A stretch of DNA of 18,256 bases from DASVCN01 sp040905665 (lineage in GTDB: Bacteria > Deinococcota > Deinococci > Deinococcales > Trueperaceae). Positions 12,125 through 18,256 of the stretch are shown in pieces; within the stretch, counting starts at the first letter, position 1, and each line of letters begins with the position of its first letter. The notes beneath the pieces were generated by a model, which ran no database searches, was not told where the DNA came from, and was given only the letters and a program-made list of their open reading frames with translations. Both the position numbers and the translations under genes were made by a program. The DNA lies in contig JBBDRD010000043.1 of the NCBI GenBank assembly GCA_040905665.1, forward strand, positions 1 to 18,256. Reading direction: 5' to 3'.

Positions 12125-14392
12125 GTGAACGCGCGGCGNNNNNNNNNNCATCCCATCGCCCTTGGGGTGACCGGGGGTGACCGGGGGGCGCCGAACAGAT
12201 CGGCGCCGCAACCCATACATGCCGCCTATACACCCGGCTACCGGCCAAACCTCCGTGGCCTGGTGCTCTTCCTCTGCCTGCTCTTCTTCGCGCCCGCGGC
12301 GCAGGCGTGGGAGCTTAGAGCTTGTGCCGAGCCCGACAACTTGCCCTTCTCGAACCAGTCGAGCGGCGGCTTCGAGAACCGGATCGCAGGCATCTTGGCG
12401 CAGGAGCTCGGCGCCACTCTTAGCTACGCGTGGGTTCCCGAGTCGAGGATCACCGACCGACGCCTCTACCTCAGAAGGGGAGGTTGCGACCTGGTGATCG
12501 GGGTGGCCGACGGATCGACGGGCTACCTCAGCACTATCGCCTACTACCGCAGTGCCCCCGTCTTCGTGTACCGCCAAGACGCTCCCTTCGCCGTCACCTC
12601 GTTCGATGACGAGGTCTTGCGCGAACTGCAAATCGGTGTTCTCGCCGGCGCCGGTGTGCGACCGGAGTTGGCTGCACTCGCCAACCGGGATCTCATCGAG
12701 AACGTGACCTCGTTTCCCTCACTGGGCGACGGTAATAGTCCACTTGCGGCGCCGATCGAGGCCGTCGCCTCGGGCGCTGTCGACGTGGCCGTGCTCTGGG
12801 GTCCGGTTGGCAGTTACTTTGCACAGCAGCACCCCGCATCACTGACGGTGGTGTCCGCGCAGCCGAAGTTGGACCTGCCCTTCCTTAGCTTGGTAGTGCC
12901 CATCGTGATGGGCGTGCGACCAGGCGACGAGGCGCTGCGTGACCTGCTCAACGAGGCGATCGTGAATCGCTGGGACGATATCCAAGAGGTTCTCGAGGAG
13001 TACGGGGTCCCGCTTGAGCCGTTGCCCCAGCCCAGCCGTCCCCAGCCCAGCCGGCCCCAGCCCAGCCGGCCCCAGTCGGGCGGGGCCGCGAGGGGTGCTT
13101 CGGCCGAAGACCCGCCCACCCTGCCCCGGCCGGTCGAGGCAAGGGCCGGTTCCGCCGCCGAAACTCGGCTCCGAATAGGATTCTTACTGCCGCTCCCTAC
13201 CGGCGACGTGCCTCTCGAGCCCAACGCAGCCCACCTGGCGACGGCCGCGGCGCGAATGGGCGCTGTCATGGCAGAGGAGGATTTCGGAGGGGGTTCGCGC
13301 TCATCCGGGTCGCCCTCAACCGAGTCGCGCTCATCCGGGTCACCCTCAACCATGAACGGGCTCGAAGTCCTGCTGAGTAACGCTCCGAGCCCTGCAGCGG
13401 CGCGGCGAGCGGCCGAACGGATGGTCGCGGCGAACGGGGCCGACGCACTGGTAGGTGGGTACGGCTTGGGGCAGGCGGAGGCGCTCTCCCAGGCAGCAGA
13501 ACTCCTGAGCGTGCCTTTCCTCAACATCGGGTCTTCGAGCGGCATCCTCAGGGAGAAGTCCGGCGGGAGCTACACCTTCCACGTCGAAGCCAGCGACAGG
13601 ATGTACCTCGACGCGCTCGCGGCAGGGCTAACCGACGCCGGTTATGACCGCTGGTTCATCGCCTATCCCGACACCGCGGCGGGGAGGGACCTCCACCGCG
13701 CGGCGCAAGCGGCCCTCGAACGGCTTCCGGGTGGCGCTTCCGAGGCTGGAAGCCTTGCCGTCGGCGACCAGAGCCAGCTCATGGAGGTGGTCAGGTCGAC
13801 CGAGCAGGTGGACGCCGAGGTACTTGTGGCGCTGCTGGACTGGCGCTCCCAACTCGACCTTGCGGCGCTCTTGGACGCCGTGGAGAGCGATGCCTCTTTC
13901 TCCGGCTTCCCCGATCCCGTCAGTCAGACCCGCACCTTCTACTATTCGCTTCACGGAGCTGTGTCGGATCCTGGCGAAGCCAGTTTTCTCCGGGTCGCAC
14001 TCTGGGATGCATTGCTGCAAGGGGACGGGGCCGAGGAGCTGAATGACCGTTTCCTCCGGCGCTGGGGTGCACCCATGGAGCCTTCGGCATGGGCGGCTTA
14101 CGAGAGCGTCAAGATCCTCGTCGACGCTTCGAGTGGGCCCGACAATTCGCGAGCGGAGGGGTTGGCGGCTGTCCTATCGAGTCCAACCGCGACCTTCGAA
14201 CTGGCCAAGGGAGCGGAAGCCTCTTTTCGCAGTTCGGACCATCAGTTGCGCCAACCGCTCTACCTGCTCCGCCTGAACGCCGGCGCCCAGTCCCGAGCCG
14301 ACCTCGTGTCGGTGGTGGAGCGGGTTCCGTTCGACCAGGGGGAGATCCGTTGGAGTGTGTCGCCCGAGCATCACGACCTGACGATCCGATGA
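12125..14392 (+). CDS. Fusion of MxaJ/XoxJ-like protein and PQQ-associated type-1 binding protein
   Basis: The start is uncertain because an N gap (12139-12148) lies in the first codons. GTG at 12125, 23 nt after the dehydrogenase stop and behind AGGTG, is one option, and GTG at 12167 another. After a signal peptide (PNLRGLVLFLCLLFFAPAAQA) comes a module of about 235 residues, WELRACAEPDNLPFSNQ, GFENRIAGILAQELGA, RGGCDLVIGV, with two Cys likely disulfide-bonded. This is the MxaJ/XoxJ family, which helps activate methanol dehydrogenases. A Pro-rich linker (PQPSR three times) follows, then RIGFLLPLPTG... to SDHQLRQPLYLL. That is a type-1 periplasmic fold like the binding proteins of PQQ alcohol dehydrogenase systems. 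The partner is presumably the upstream quinoprotein. Finding both in one chain is unusual. Confidence 0.85.
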   Translation: MNARXXXXHPIALGVTGGDRGAPNRSAPQPIHAAYTPGYRPNLRGLVLFLCLLFFAPAAQAWELRACAEPDNLPFSNQSSGGFENRIAGILAQELGATLSYAWVPESRITDRRLYLRRGGCDLVIGVADGSTGYLSTIAYYRSAPVFVYRQDAPFAVTSFDDEVLRELQIGVLAGAGVRPELAALANRDLIENVTSFPSLGDGNSPLAAPIEAVASGAVDVAVLWGPVGSYFAQQHPASLTVVSAQPKLDLPFLSLVVPIVMGVRPGDEALRDLLNEAIVNRWDDIQEVLEEYGVPLEPLPQPSRPQPSRPQPSRPQSGGAARGASAEDPPTLPRPVEARAGSAAETRLRIGFLLPLPTGDVPLEPNAAHLATAAARMGAVMAEEDFGGGSRSSGSPSTESRSSGSPSTMNGLEVLLSNAPSPAAARRAAERMVAANGADALVGGYGLGQAEALSQAAELLSVPFLNIGSSSGILREKSGGSYTFHVEASDRMYLDALAAGLTDAGYDRWFIAYPDTAAGRDLHRAAQAALERLPGGASEAGSLAVGDQSQLMEVVRSTEQVDAEVLVALLDWRSQLDLAALLDAVESDASFSGFPDPVSQTRTFYYSLHGAVSDPGEASFLRVALWDALLQGDGAEELNDRFLRRWGAPMEPSAWAAYESVKILVDASSGPDNSRAEGLAAVLSSPTATFELAKGAEASFRSSDHQLRQPLYLLRLNAGAQSRADLVSVVERVPFDQGEIRWSVSPEHHDLTIR
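12139..12148. other. Assembly gap at the start of the XoxJ-like fusion gene
   Basis: Ten Ns, probably a fixed-length scaffold spacer, replace unknown sequence just upstream of the signal peptide. The true spacing to the dehydrogenase gene, the start codon and even the physical linkage of the two genes therefore rest on the scaffolding being right. GGTGA and GGGGTGACC motifs recur on both sides, which may have stopped assembly. Confidence 0.9.
13020..13076 (+). repeat. 15-bp tandem repeat encoding PQPSR linker
   Basis: Three and a part copies of a 15-bp unit (CCCCAGCCCAGCCGG with one T variant) encode PQPSR-PQPSR-PQPSR-PQ. It joins the XoxJ-like module (ending near residue 296) to the type-1 binding domain (from residue 346). 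The near-identical copies suggest recent slippage. Confidence 0.85.
13291..13350 (+). repeat. 30-bp tandem duplication in the type-1 binding domain
   Basis: Two copies of a 30-bp unit differing at a few bases encode SRSSGSPSTE and SRSSGSPSTM (residues 391-410). They form a Ser-rich insertion between the helix ending MAEEDFGGG and the strand LEVLLSNAPS. Relatives have only a short turn here, so the insert is probably a surface loop. Confidence 0.8.
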
Positions 14393-14680
14393 CGACGGGA
14401 GGAGCGCAGTTAGGTCCTCGGCCCTCCTTTGTACCTCGTGACGATCACCAGTTCGGGGCGATTGCCAGGCCCAAGTTCACGTGAAAAGTAGACAAGTATG
14501 TCTTGGCGGTCACGCTGGCGATCCGCTGCCGCGGGCTGCTGTACGTGAACTTCCCTTCGGCGCTTAGTGCCAACCAGGGAAGCACAAAATGGCGTGCCTG
14601 GACAGCAACCTAGAAAGCCGAGGCCGGCCAACTGGTAGGCCCGGAAGGTGCCGTTTAGCGCATCTCTTAGGGGAGCTGCC
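14393..14680. other. Intergenic stretch, probably decayed sequence
   Basis: No gene is supported. Open frames on both strands have no ribosome-binding site and no recognisable motif. On the minus strand a segment near 14626-14650 gives GTFRAYQLAG, which faintly recalls NGYRAYQWPV of the HAD gene at 2560, but the shared 13 bases are too short to claim homology. The next 180 bp clearly hold gene remnants, so this part may be older debris. Confidence 0.5.
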
Positions 14681-14779
14681 GTGTACGAGTCGGAGTTCGC
14701 GGGTACGAACCGGGCGACGTCGGTGACGTGGGGCGCCAGAGACGAGATGGACGAAATCGTTCGGAGGCTTGCCGACGCC
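14681..14779 (+). pseudogene. Fragment of a duplicated VOC gene
   Basis: These 99 bp match 1903-2001 inside the VOC gene at about 92 of 99 positions without gaps, and encode VYESEFAGTNRATSVTWG and EIVRRLADA in the same frame. The start and end of the VOC domain are missing, so it is a central fragment only. The end of similarity coincides with the point where the gap-damaged copy runs into poly-G, so the true extent of the match on that side is unknown. Confidence 0.85.
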
Positions 14780-14857
14780 ACGATCACGCTGAAGGACGGC
14801 GCCCAGATGCCGGCTCTCAGGCTGGGCATCTGCCAGAGCATCGAGGCGAAGTCAGAA
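14780..14857 (+). pseudogene. N-terminal remnant of an aldo/keto reductase
   Basis: Directly in frame with the VOC fragment, the sequence reads TITLKDGAQMPALRLGICQS then IEAKSE. This is the first beta-hairpin and start of the barrel of aldo/keto reductases (usual form: ITLxDGxxMPxLGLGTWQ, then a GE..KSE-like stretch). The conserved GLGTW has changed to RLGIC and nothing of the NADPH barrel or the catalytic Asp-Tyr-Lys-His follows. It is a dead fragment. Confidence 0.65.
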
Positions 14858-14937
14858 AGTTTCCAAACACGTCGCTGGAGTTGCGGCGACTTCATCCGGC
14901 CATAACGAGCCACAAAAGCTGTCACACTAGCCAAAGC

Positions 14938-14988
14938 TCGCGGCTCAACTCCGCGACGGGGCGACTAGGTCGCGGCTCGAGTCCGCGA
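14938..14988. promoter_or_regulatory. Two in-phase palindromic repeats upstream of catalase
   Basis: TCGCGGCTCAACTCCGCGA (14938-14956) and TCGCGGCTCGAGTCCGCGA (14970-14988) differ at two bases. Each is a dyad with TCGCGG/CCGCGA arms, and their starts are 32 bp apart, about three helical turns. The second ends 5 bp before the AAGGAGAG ribosome-binding site. CCGCGAC (14951-14957) can alternatively pair with GTCGCGG (14969-14975). They suit a dimeric repressor acting cooperatively or a leader RNA switch. I do not recognise the regulator. Confidence 0.6.
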
Positions 14989-15008
14989 CGAGGAAGGAGA
15001 GGGTACAT

Positions 15009-16778
15009 ATGGACGACCGCAAACCCAAACCCGGTGATGAGAACCCTGGTGACAGGATCGACAGAGGGATGAACGACGACGATACGCGCGGCGAGTCGCT
15101 CGATGAAGGGCGTACGCTAACCACCCGCCAGGGACACCCAGTCAAGAACAATCAAAGTCAGCGCACCGTAGGTTCGCGTGGTCCCGCAACGCTGGAGAAC
15201 TACCACTTCCTCGAGAAGATCAGTCACTTCGACCGCGAGCGCATCCCCGAACGGGTCGTACACGCACGCGGCTTCGTGGCATACGGAGAGTTCGAGGCGA
15301 CGGGGCAGATAGGCGAGGAGCCGGCCTCGAAATACACGCGAGCGAAGCTCTTTCAGGAGAAGGGCAAGAAGACCCCTCTTGCGATCCGCTTCTCGACTGT
15401 CATCGGGGGACGGGACTCCTCGGAGGTCGCCCGAGATCCGCGCGGATTCGCCGTCAAGTTCTACACCGAGGACGGGAACTGGGACCTGGTGGGCAATAAC
15501 CTGGCGGTGTTCTTCATCCGCGACGCCATCAAGTTCCCGGATGTAATACACGCGCTCAAGCCCGATCCGGTGACGTTCAGACAAGAACCGAACCGTATCT
15601 TCGACTTCATGAGCCAGACGCCCGAGTCGATGCACATGCTCACCCACGTCTTCAGCCCGCGCGGCATTCCGGCGAGTTACCGCCACATGGAGGGCTTTGG
15701 CGTAAACACCTACAAGATGGTGAACGCTCAGGGCGAGACCGTGCTCGTGAAGTACCACTTCCACCCGCGGCAGGGCGTTGCCAGCTTGACGGCCGATGAA
15801 GCCGCCAAGGTGCAGGCGCAGGAACTGGGTTCGGCCTCGAAGGACCTCTACGAGTCGATCGAAAGAGGCGACTACCCACAGTGGGACGTTTACGTGCAGG
15901 TCATGGAGGACCACGAGCACCCCGAGCTGGATTGGGATCCTCTGGATGACACCAAGATCTGGCCCGAGGACCAGTTCCCGCTGCGCAAGATCGGCGTCGT
16001 GACGCTCAACCGCAACGTTCAGGACTTCCATAACGAGAATGAACAGATTGCCATGGGTACCGGCGTGCTGGTCGACGGACTCGATTTCTCGGATGACAAG
16101 ATGCTGGTGGGCCGTACCTTCTCCTACTCCGACACCCAGCGCTACCGGGTGGGACCGAACTACCTGCAACTGCCGGTGAACCAGGCGAAGAACGCCAAGG
16201 TGGCAACGAACCAGCGCGGGGGCGAGATGTCGTACGGGGTGGACTTTGCTCCTGGGCAGAACCCACACGTGAACTACGAGCCCTCCATCCATGACGGCCT
16301 CCATGAAGCCCGGCGCGATGAACCGAACAAGTCGCCCGAGGTGAGTGGCCGCCTCACCCGCAGCGTGATCGAGCGTCGTAACGACTACACGCAGCCTCGT
16401 GCTCGCTACAACACGATGATGGACTGGGAGCGTGACGACCTGGTCAAGGTCATTGGCGGGATGCTCGGCCAGTGCGAACGCGATGTCCAGGAGCGAATGC
16501 TTTGGCATCTGTTCCTGATCCACGACGATTACGGCCAACGGGTCGCTAGCGCCGTGGGCATCTCCGCCGAGGATGTTCGCCACCTTCCCCCGCTTGACGG
16601 CCAGGTACTTACCGACGAGGATAAGCGGCGTCTCGAGAAACTGGGAAACAACGGCGACGAGATCGATCCGACAGTGTGGGGACAGTGGACGAGCTCGGTA
16701 GCGAACCACGCAGCCAAGGCGGAAGAGGTGCTGGGCGGCATGCTCGACGCCAAGCAGGATAGCTACCCGGTGAAGTAG
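15009..16778 (+). CDS. Monofunctional haem catalase
   Basis: This 589-residue cytosolic enzyme breaks hydrogen peroxide down to water and oxygen. The start ATG follows AAGGAGAG by a normal distance. The first 55 residues are a hydrophilic extension (DDRKPKPGDENPGD...) longer than in typical small-subunit catalases. The core begins at LTTRQGHPVKNNQSQ. Active-site residues are His85 (FDRERIPERVVHARG), Asn163/164 (DLVGNNLAVFFIRD) and the haem-ligand Tyr373 in RTFSYSDTQRYR. The PVNQAKNAKVATNQRGG segment is also present. The C-terminal helical catalase-related domain (WERDDLVKVIGGMLGQCERD) is there, but no flavodoxin-like large-subunit domain. Two palindromes upstream suggest local control. A small membrane-anchored protein is encoded 7 bp downstream. 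Confidence 0.96.
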   Translation: MDDRKPKPGDENPGDRIDRGMNDDDTRGESLDEGRTLTTRQGHPVKNNQSQRTVGSRGPATLENYHFLEKISHFDRERIPERVVHARGFVAYGEFEATGQIGEEPASKYTRAKLFQEKGKKTPLAIRFSTVIGGRDSSEVARDPRGFAVKFYTEDGNWDLVGNNLAVFFIRDAIKFPDVIHALKPDPVTFRQEPNRIFDFMSQTPESMHMLTHVFSPRGIPASYRHMEGFGVNTYKMVNAQGETVLVKYHFHPRQGVASLTADEAAKVQAQELGSASKDLYESIERGDYPQWDVYVQVMEDHEHPELDWDPLDDTKIWPEDQFPLRKIGVVTLNRNVQDFHNENEQIAMGTGVLVDGLDFSDDKMLVGRTFSYSDTQRYRVGPNYLQLPVNQAKNAKVATNQRGGEMSYGVDFAPGQNPHVNYEPSIHDGLHEARRDEPNKSPEVSGRLTRSVIERRNDYTQPRARYNTMMDWERDDLVKVIGGMLGQCERDVQERMLWHLFLIHDDYGQRVASAVGISAEDVRHLPPLDGQVLTDEDKRRLEKLGNNGDEIDPTVWGQWTSSVANHAAKAEEVLGGMLDAKQDSYPVK

Positions 16779-16785
16779 GCGGTGG

Positions 16786-17175
16786 GTGCGGGCGCCACGA
16801 GTAGAGGATGAAACGCGTGTTCGGTACCTGCGTTCGAGTGACGGGCGGCGAGCGCGCGAGCTCATCCAGGTCTGGAAGTCCGAGCTAACCGGCCGCGAGT
16901 TCGAGGTGTGGAAGTCCAACTCCTTCGCCTCGAGCAGGGATCTGCGGCCGGGCTCGCTGGGATTTCTCAGCTTCGCCTCCGGGGCCCCGGCGGTCACCGA
17001 GCGGCCACTCGAGCGGTCCGAGCGACTCGGTCGCTACTACGAGCGCAAGCGTCGAGAGGCTCAGCTCCGGGGTGGCGGCGGTAGTGGGGGCGGTAGTGGC
17101 GGGCGTCGGCCATCAGGTGCCGGCTGGCTCCTGATCGCCGTGCTGGTGCTGGTCATTCTCTGGGCCTTGCTGTAA
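16786..17175 (+). CDS. Small C-tail-anchored hypothetical protein
   Basis: An open frame of 129 codons begins at GTG 7 bp past the catalase stop and ends TAA. The N-terminal 95 residues are charged (VWKSELTGREFEVWKSNSFA, then ERSERLGRYYERKRREAQLR). A Gly/Ser linker GGGGSGGGSGG follows, then a single hydrophobic segment WLLIAVLVLVILWALL at the extreme C-terminus, so it would be inserted tail-first into the membrane with a cytosolic head. There is no recognised domain. The head-linker-anchor architecture and position argue that it is real and possibly cotranscribed with catalase. The start codon is uncertain, because the ribosome-binding site is weak. Confidence 0.6.
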   Translation: MRAPRVEDETRVRYLRSSDGRRARELIQVWKSELTGREFEVWKSNSFASSRDLRPGSLGFLSFASGAPAVTERPLERSERLGRYYERKRREAQLRGGGGSGGGSGGRRPSGAGWLLIAVLVLVILWALL

Positions 17176-17276
17176 ATACACCCCCACAGGACGCGCCGTA
17201 GGGCAGCAATATCGCCCGGTTTAGGGCGTCGCTTCCGAGGTGGTTTCGCGTCAGGCACGCGGCGCCCTCCGGGTAT

Positions 17277-17289
17277 CCCCCCGGGGGGG
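17277..17289. other. C6G7 junction, suspected misjoin
   Basis: CCCCCC GGGGGGG stands exactly where similarity of the NmrA-like pseudogene stops (after SVQNFSE and a few residues). To the right, the sequence is richer in GC and written in a more GC-biased codon style. The homopolymer resembles the poly-G edge of the first N gap, so two contigs may have been merged wrongly here. Confidence 0.45.
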
Positions 17290-17546
17290 TCATGATCGTC
17301 TCGCTGAAGTTCTGCACCGAGAAGACGCCATAGGTGCCTGCGAGTACTGACGCCAGCGTCGCGGGGTCGTCGAGGTCGCCCTGCACGACCTGCGCCCCGG
17401 CGTTCCGCAGTTGCCTGGGCGGCAGGAGAGCCTGGGTTCCGCGCCAGCGCGCGTACTCCCCAGCCGCGGTCGAGGAGCTCGCGGGCCGCCGCGCCACCCT
17501 GCCGACCGGTCGCTCCCGTCACGAGCACGAGCTCGTCGCGTGGCAT
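17290..17546 (-). pseudogene. Frameshifted, truncated NmrA-like NAD(P)-binding protein
   Basis: From the ATG at 17546-17544 the frame reads MPRDELVLVTGATGRQGGAA then LLDRGWGVRALARNPGSPAAQ. This is the start of an NmrA/atypical short-chain dehydrogenase with the Rossmann motif GATGRQG. At 17411-17412 one extra base (an A in GGCAACTG, minus strand) moves the reading to another frame, which continues LRNAGAQVVQGDLDDPATLA and SVLAGTYGVFSVQNFSE, again typical of NmrA. Similarity then ends near the C6G7 junction, less than a third of the way through a protein usually of about 290 residues. It is either a decayed gene or an artefact of poor local assembly. It is divergent from the VOC gene to the right. 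Confidence 0.8.
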
Positions 17547-17670
17547 GGCGCAGCCTAGCAGCCGTGCTCCAACGACGTCGGCAAGCCGGCCGCCACCTTG
17601 CTGTACGCTGCGCTCTCGCGATGCGCGCATCCGACCCTGGGCTCGGAGCCCGTCGTCGGGAGGGAGGCCC

Positions 17671-18237
17671 ATGACGACTCCACGCACCGCCACGCCCTTC
17701 GAGCTCGGCGGGCGCCTGCTGATGGACCCCAAGGACGCCGCCGGCGGAACGGCGTGGGCGGTGCTGGAGGATCCGAACGGCGCGGCGTTCGGACTGGTCC
17801 CCGTCGTCCCCTCGGACGCGCTTCCGAACGTCGACGCGGCGGGATCTCCGGGCGTCGGAGGGGCGATCGGTCGGGTCGCGTGGCTCGATCTGACGGTTCG
17901 CGACGCCTTCAGGACTCGGGACGATTACCGGCAGGTCGTCGGCTGGTCAGTGCAGGCCGTCGAGATGGCGGAAGAGACCGACCGCTACGCCGACTCCAAC
18001 CTCGTGCGCGAGGATGGCGAGCCGGCAGCCGGCGTATGCCACGCACGTGGCACGAACGCCGACCTGCCGCCGGTCTGGCACATCTACCTGCCGGTCGGGG
18101 ACCTCGACGAGAGCCTCCGACGCGTCGAAGCGGAGGGCGGCACAGTGCTCAAGGTGTCGCGGCGTGCCGACGGGAGGCCGCTCTACGCGGCGGTGCGGGA
18201 GCCGGTGGGGGCCTGCTTCGCGTTGGTGCCGGGGTAG
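17671..18237 (+). CDS. VOC protein with a leading half domain
   Basis: The ATG at 17671 follows GGGAGGGAGG closely. The 188 residues start with what looks like the second half of a VOC module (LGGRLLMDPKDAAGGTAW, LEDPNGAAFGLV). A complete VOC domain follows from about residue 65: GRVAWLDLTVRDAFRTRDDY, VVGWSVQAVEM, GVCHARGTNADLPPVWHIYL, VGDLDESLRRVEAEGG and a C-terminal GACFALVPG. Tandem-VOC proteins of about 250 residues are common in GC-rich soil bacteria, so this appears to have lost the first quarter or so, or to use a shortened start. The substrate is unknown. Its base composition is more GC-rich than the genes left of 17277. Confidence 0.8.
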   Translation: MTTPRTATPFELGGRLLMDPKDAAGGTAWAVLEDPNGAAFGLVPVVPSDALPNVDAAGSPGVGGAIGRVAWLDLTVRDAFRTRDDYRQVVGWSVQAVEMAEETDRYADSNLVREDGEPAAGVCHARGTNADLPPVWHIYLPVGDLDESLRRVEAEGGTVLKVSRRADGRPLYAAVREPVGACFALVPG

Positions 18238-18256
18238 CGGACGACGCGCGATGCGT

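Noticed and set aside
10089..12248. 719-codon minus-strand frame antisense to the PQQ dehydrogenase
   Set aside because: Runs across an N gap, has no domain signature, and mirrors a well-supported gene.
14410..14934. 174-codon minus-strand frame before catalase
   Set aside because: Runs antisense through the VOC and aldo/keto reductase remnants; the part beyond them has no recognised domain.
15117..16997. 626-codon minus-strand frame antisense to catalase
   Set aside because: His/Val/Arg-rich shadow of an unmistakable catalase.

Overview
The window is an 18.3 kb piece of a GC-rich bacterial genome, with stacked two-way gene packing, Shine-Dalgarno sites of the AGGAGG type and several secreted proteins with Sec signal peptides. 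It looks like a draft or metagenome-derived scaffold. Two 10-N gaps (2025-2034 and 12139-12148) interrupt it, the first flanked by an implausible G17 / C5 homopolymer, and a C6G7 junction at 17277-17289 coincides with a break in gene homology. The lineage cannot be fixed from sequence alone. A diderm, possibly Deinococcota-like, organism is a guess.

Layout. (a) 1-1652: a cupin cut by the window edge, a 304-bp intergenic stretch with a 16-bp perfect hairpin, a small secreted or membrane protein made of 16 hydrophobic pentapeptide repeats, and a divergent TetR regulator. Two matched ATCTT-N9-AAGAT dyads lie in the shared promoter. (b) 1756-2958: a VOC protein broken by an assembly gap, convergent with a HAD hydrolase. 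(c) 2155-8212: a carbohydrate locus. A binding protein, two MalF/MalG-type permeases and the HAD hydrolase form a minus-strand operon. Divergent from it is a cytosolic GH13 enzyme of the trehalose-synthase type. A truncated ArsR-family remnant lies between the two arms. No transporter ATPase is present. (d) 8333-8608: a small Cys-containing hypothetical protein.

(e) 8757-14392 is the most unusual part: a two-gene PQQ alcohol-oxidation unit in which functions normally encoded separately are fused. The first gene encodes a signal peptide, an SMP-30/NHL-like propeller, an acidic repetitive linker, a c-type cytochrome and a methanol/ethanol-dehydrogenase-type PQQ propeller. The PQQ domain carries the Asp-x-Asp motif associated with lanthanide-dependent enzymes. 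The second gene encodes an MxaJ/XoxJ-like periplasmic protein fused to a type-1 binding protein resembling those linked to PQQ alcohol dehydrogenases. Together they look like XoxF, an electron acceptor, XoxJ and a PQQ-associated binding protein packed into two polypeptides.

(f) 14393-15008 is a gene graveyard holding a 99-bp, 93%-identical fragment of the VOC gene fused to the start of a decayed aldo/keto reductase. (g) 15009-17175: a haem catalase preceded by two in-phase palindromic repeats, followed closely by a small C-tail-anchored protein. (h) 17290-18237: a frameshifted, truncated NmrA-like oxidoreductase and a divergent VOC protein. This part is visibly richer in GC than the rest, and its join to the left side is doubtful.
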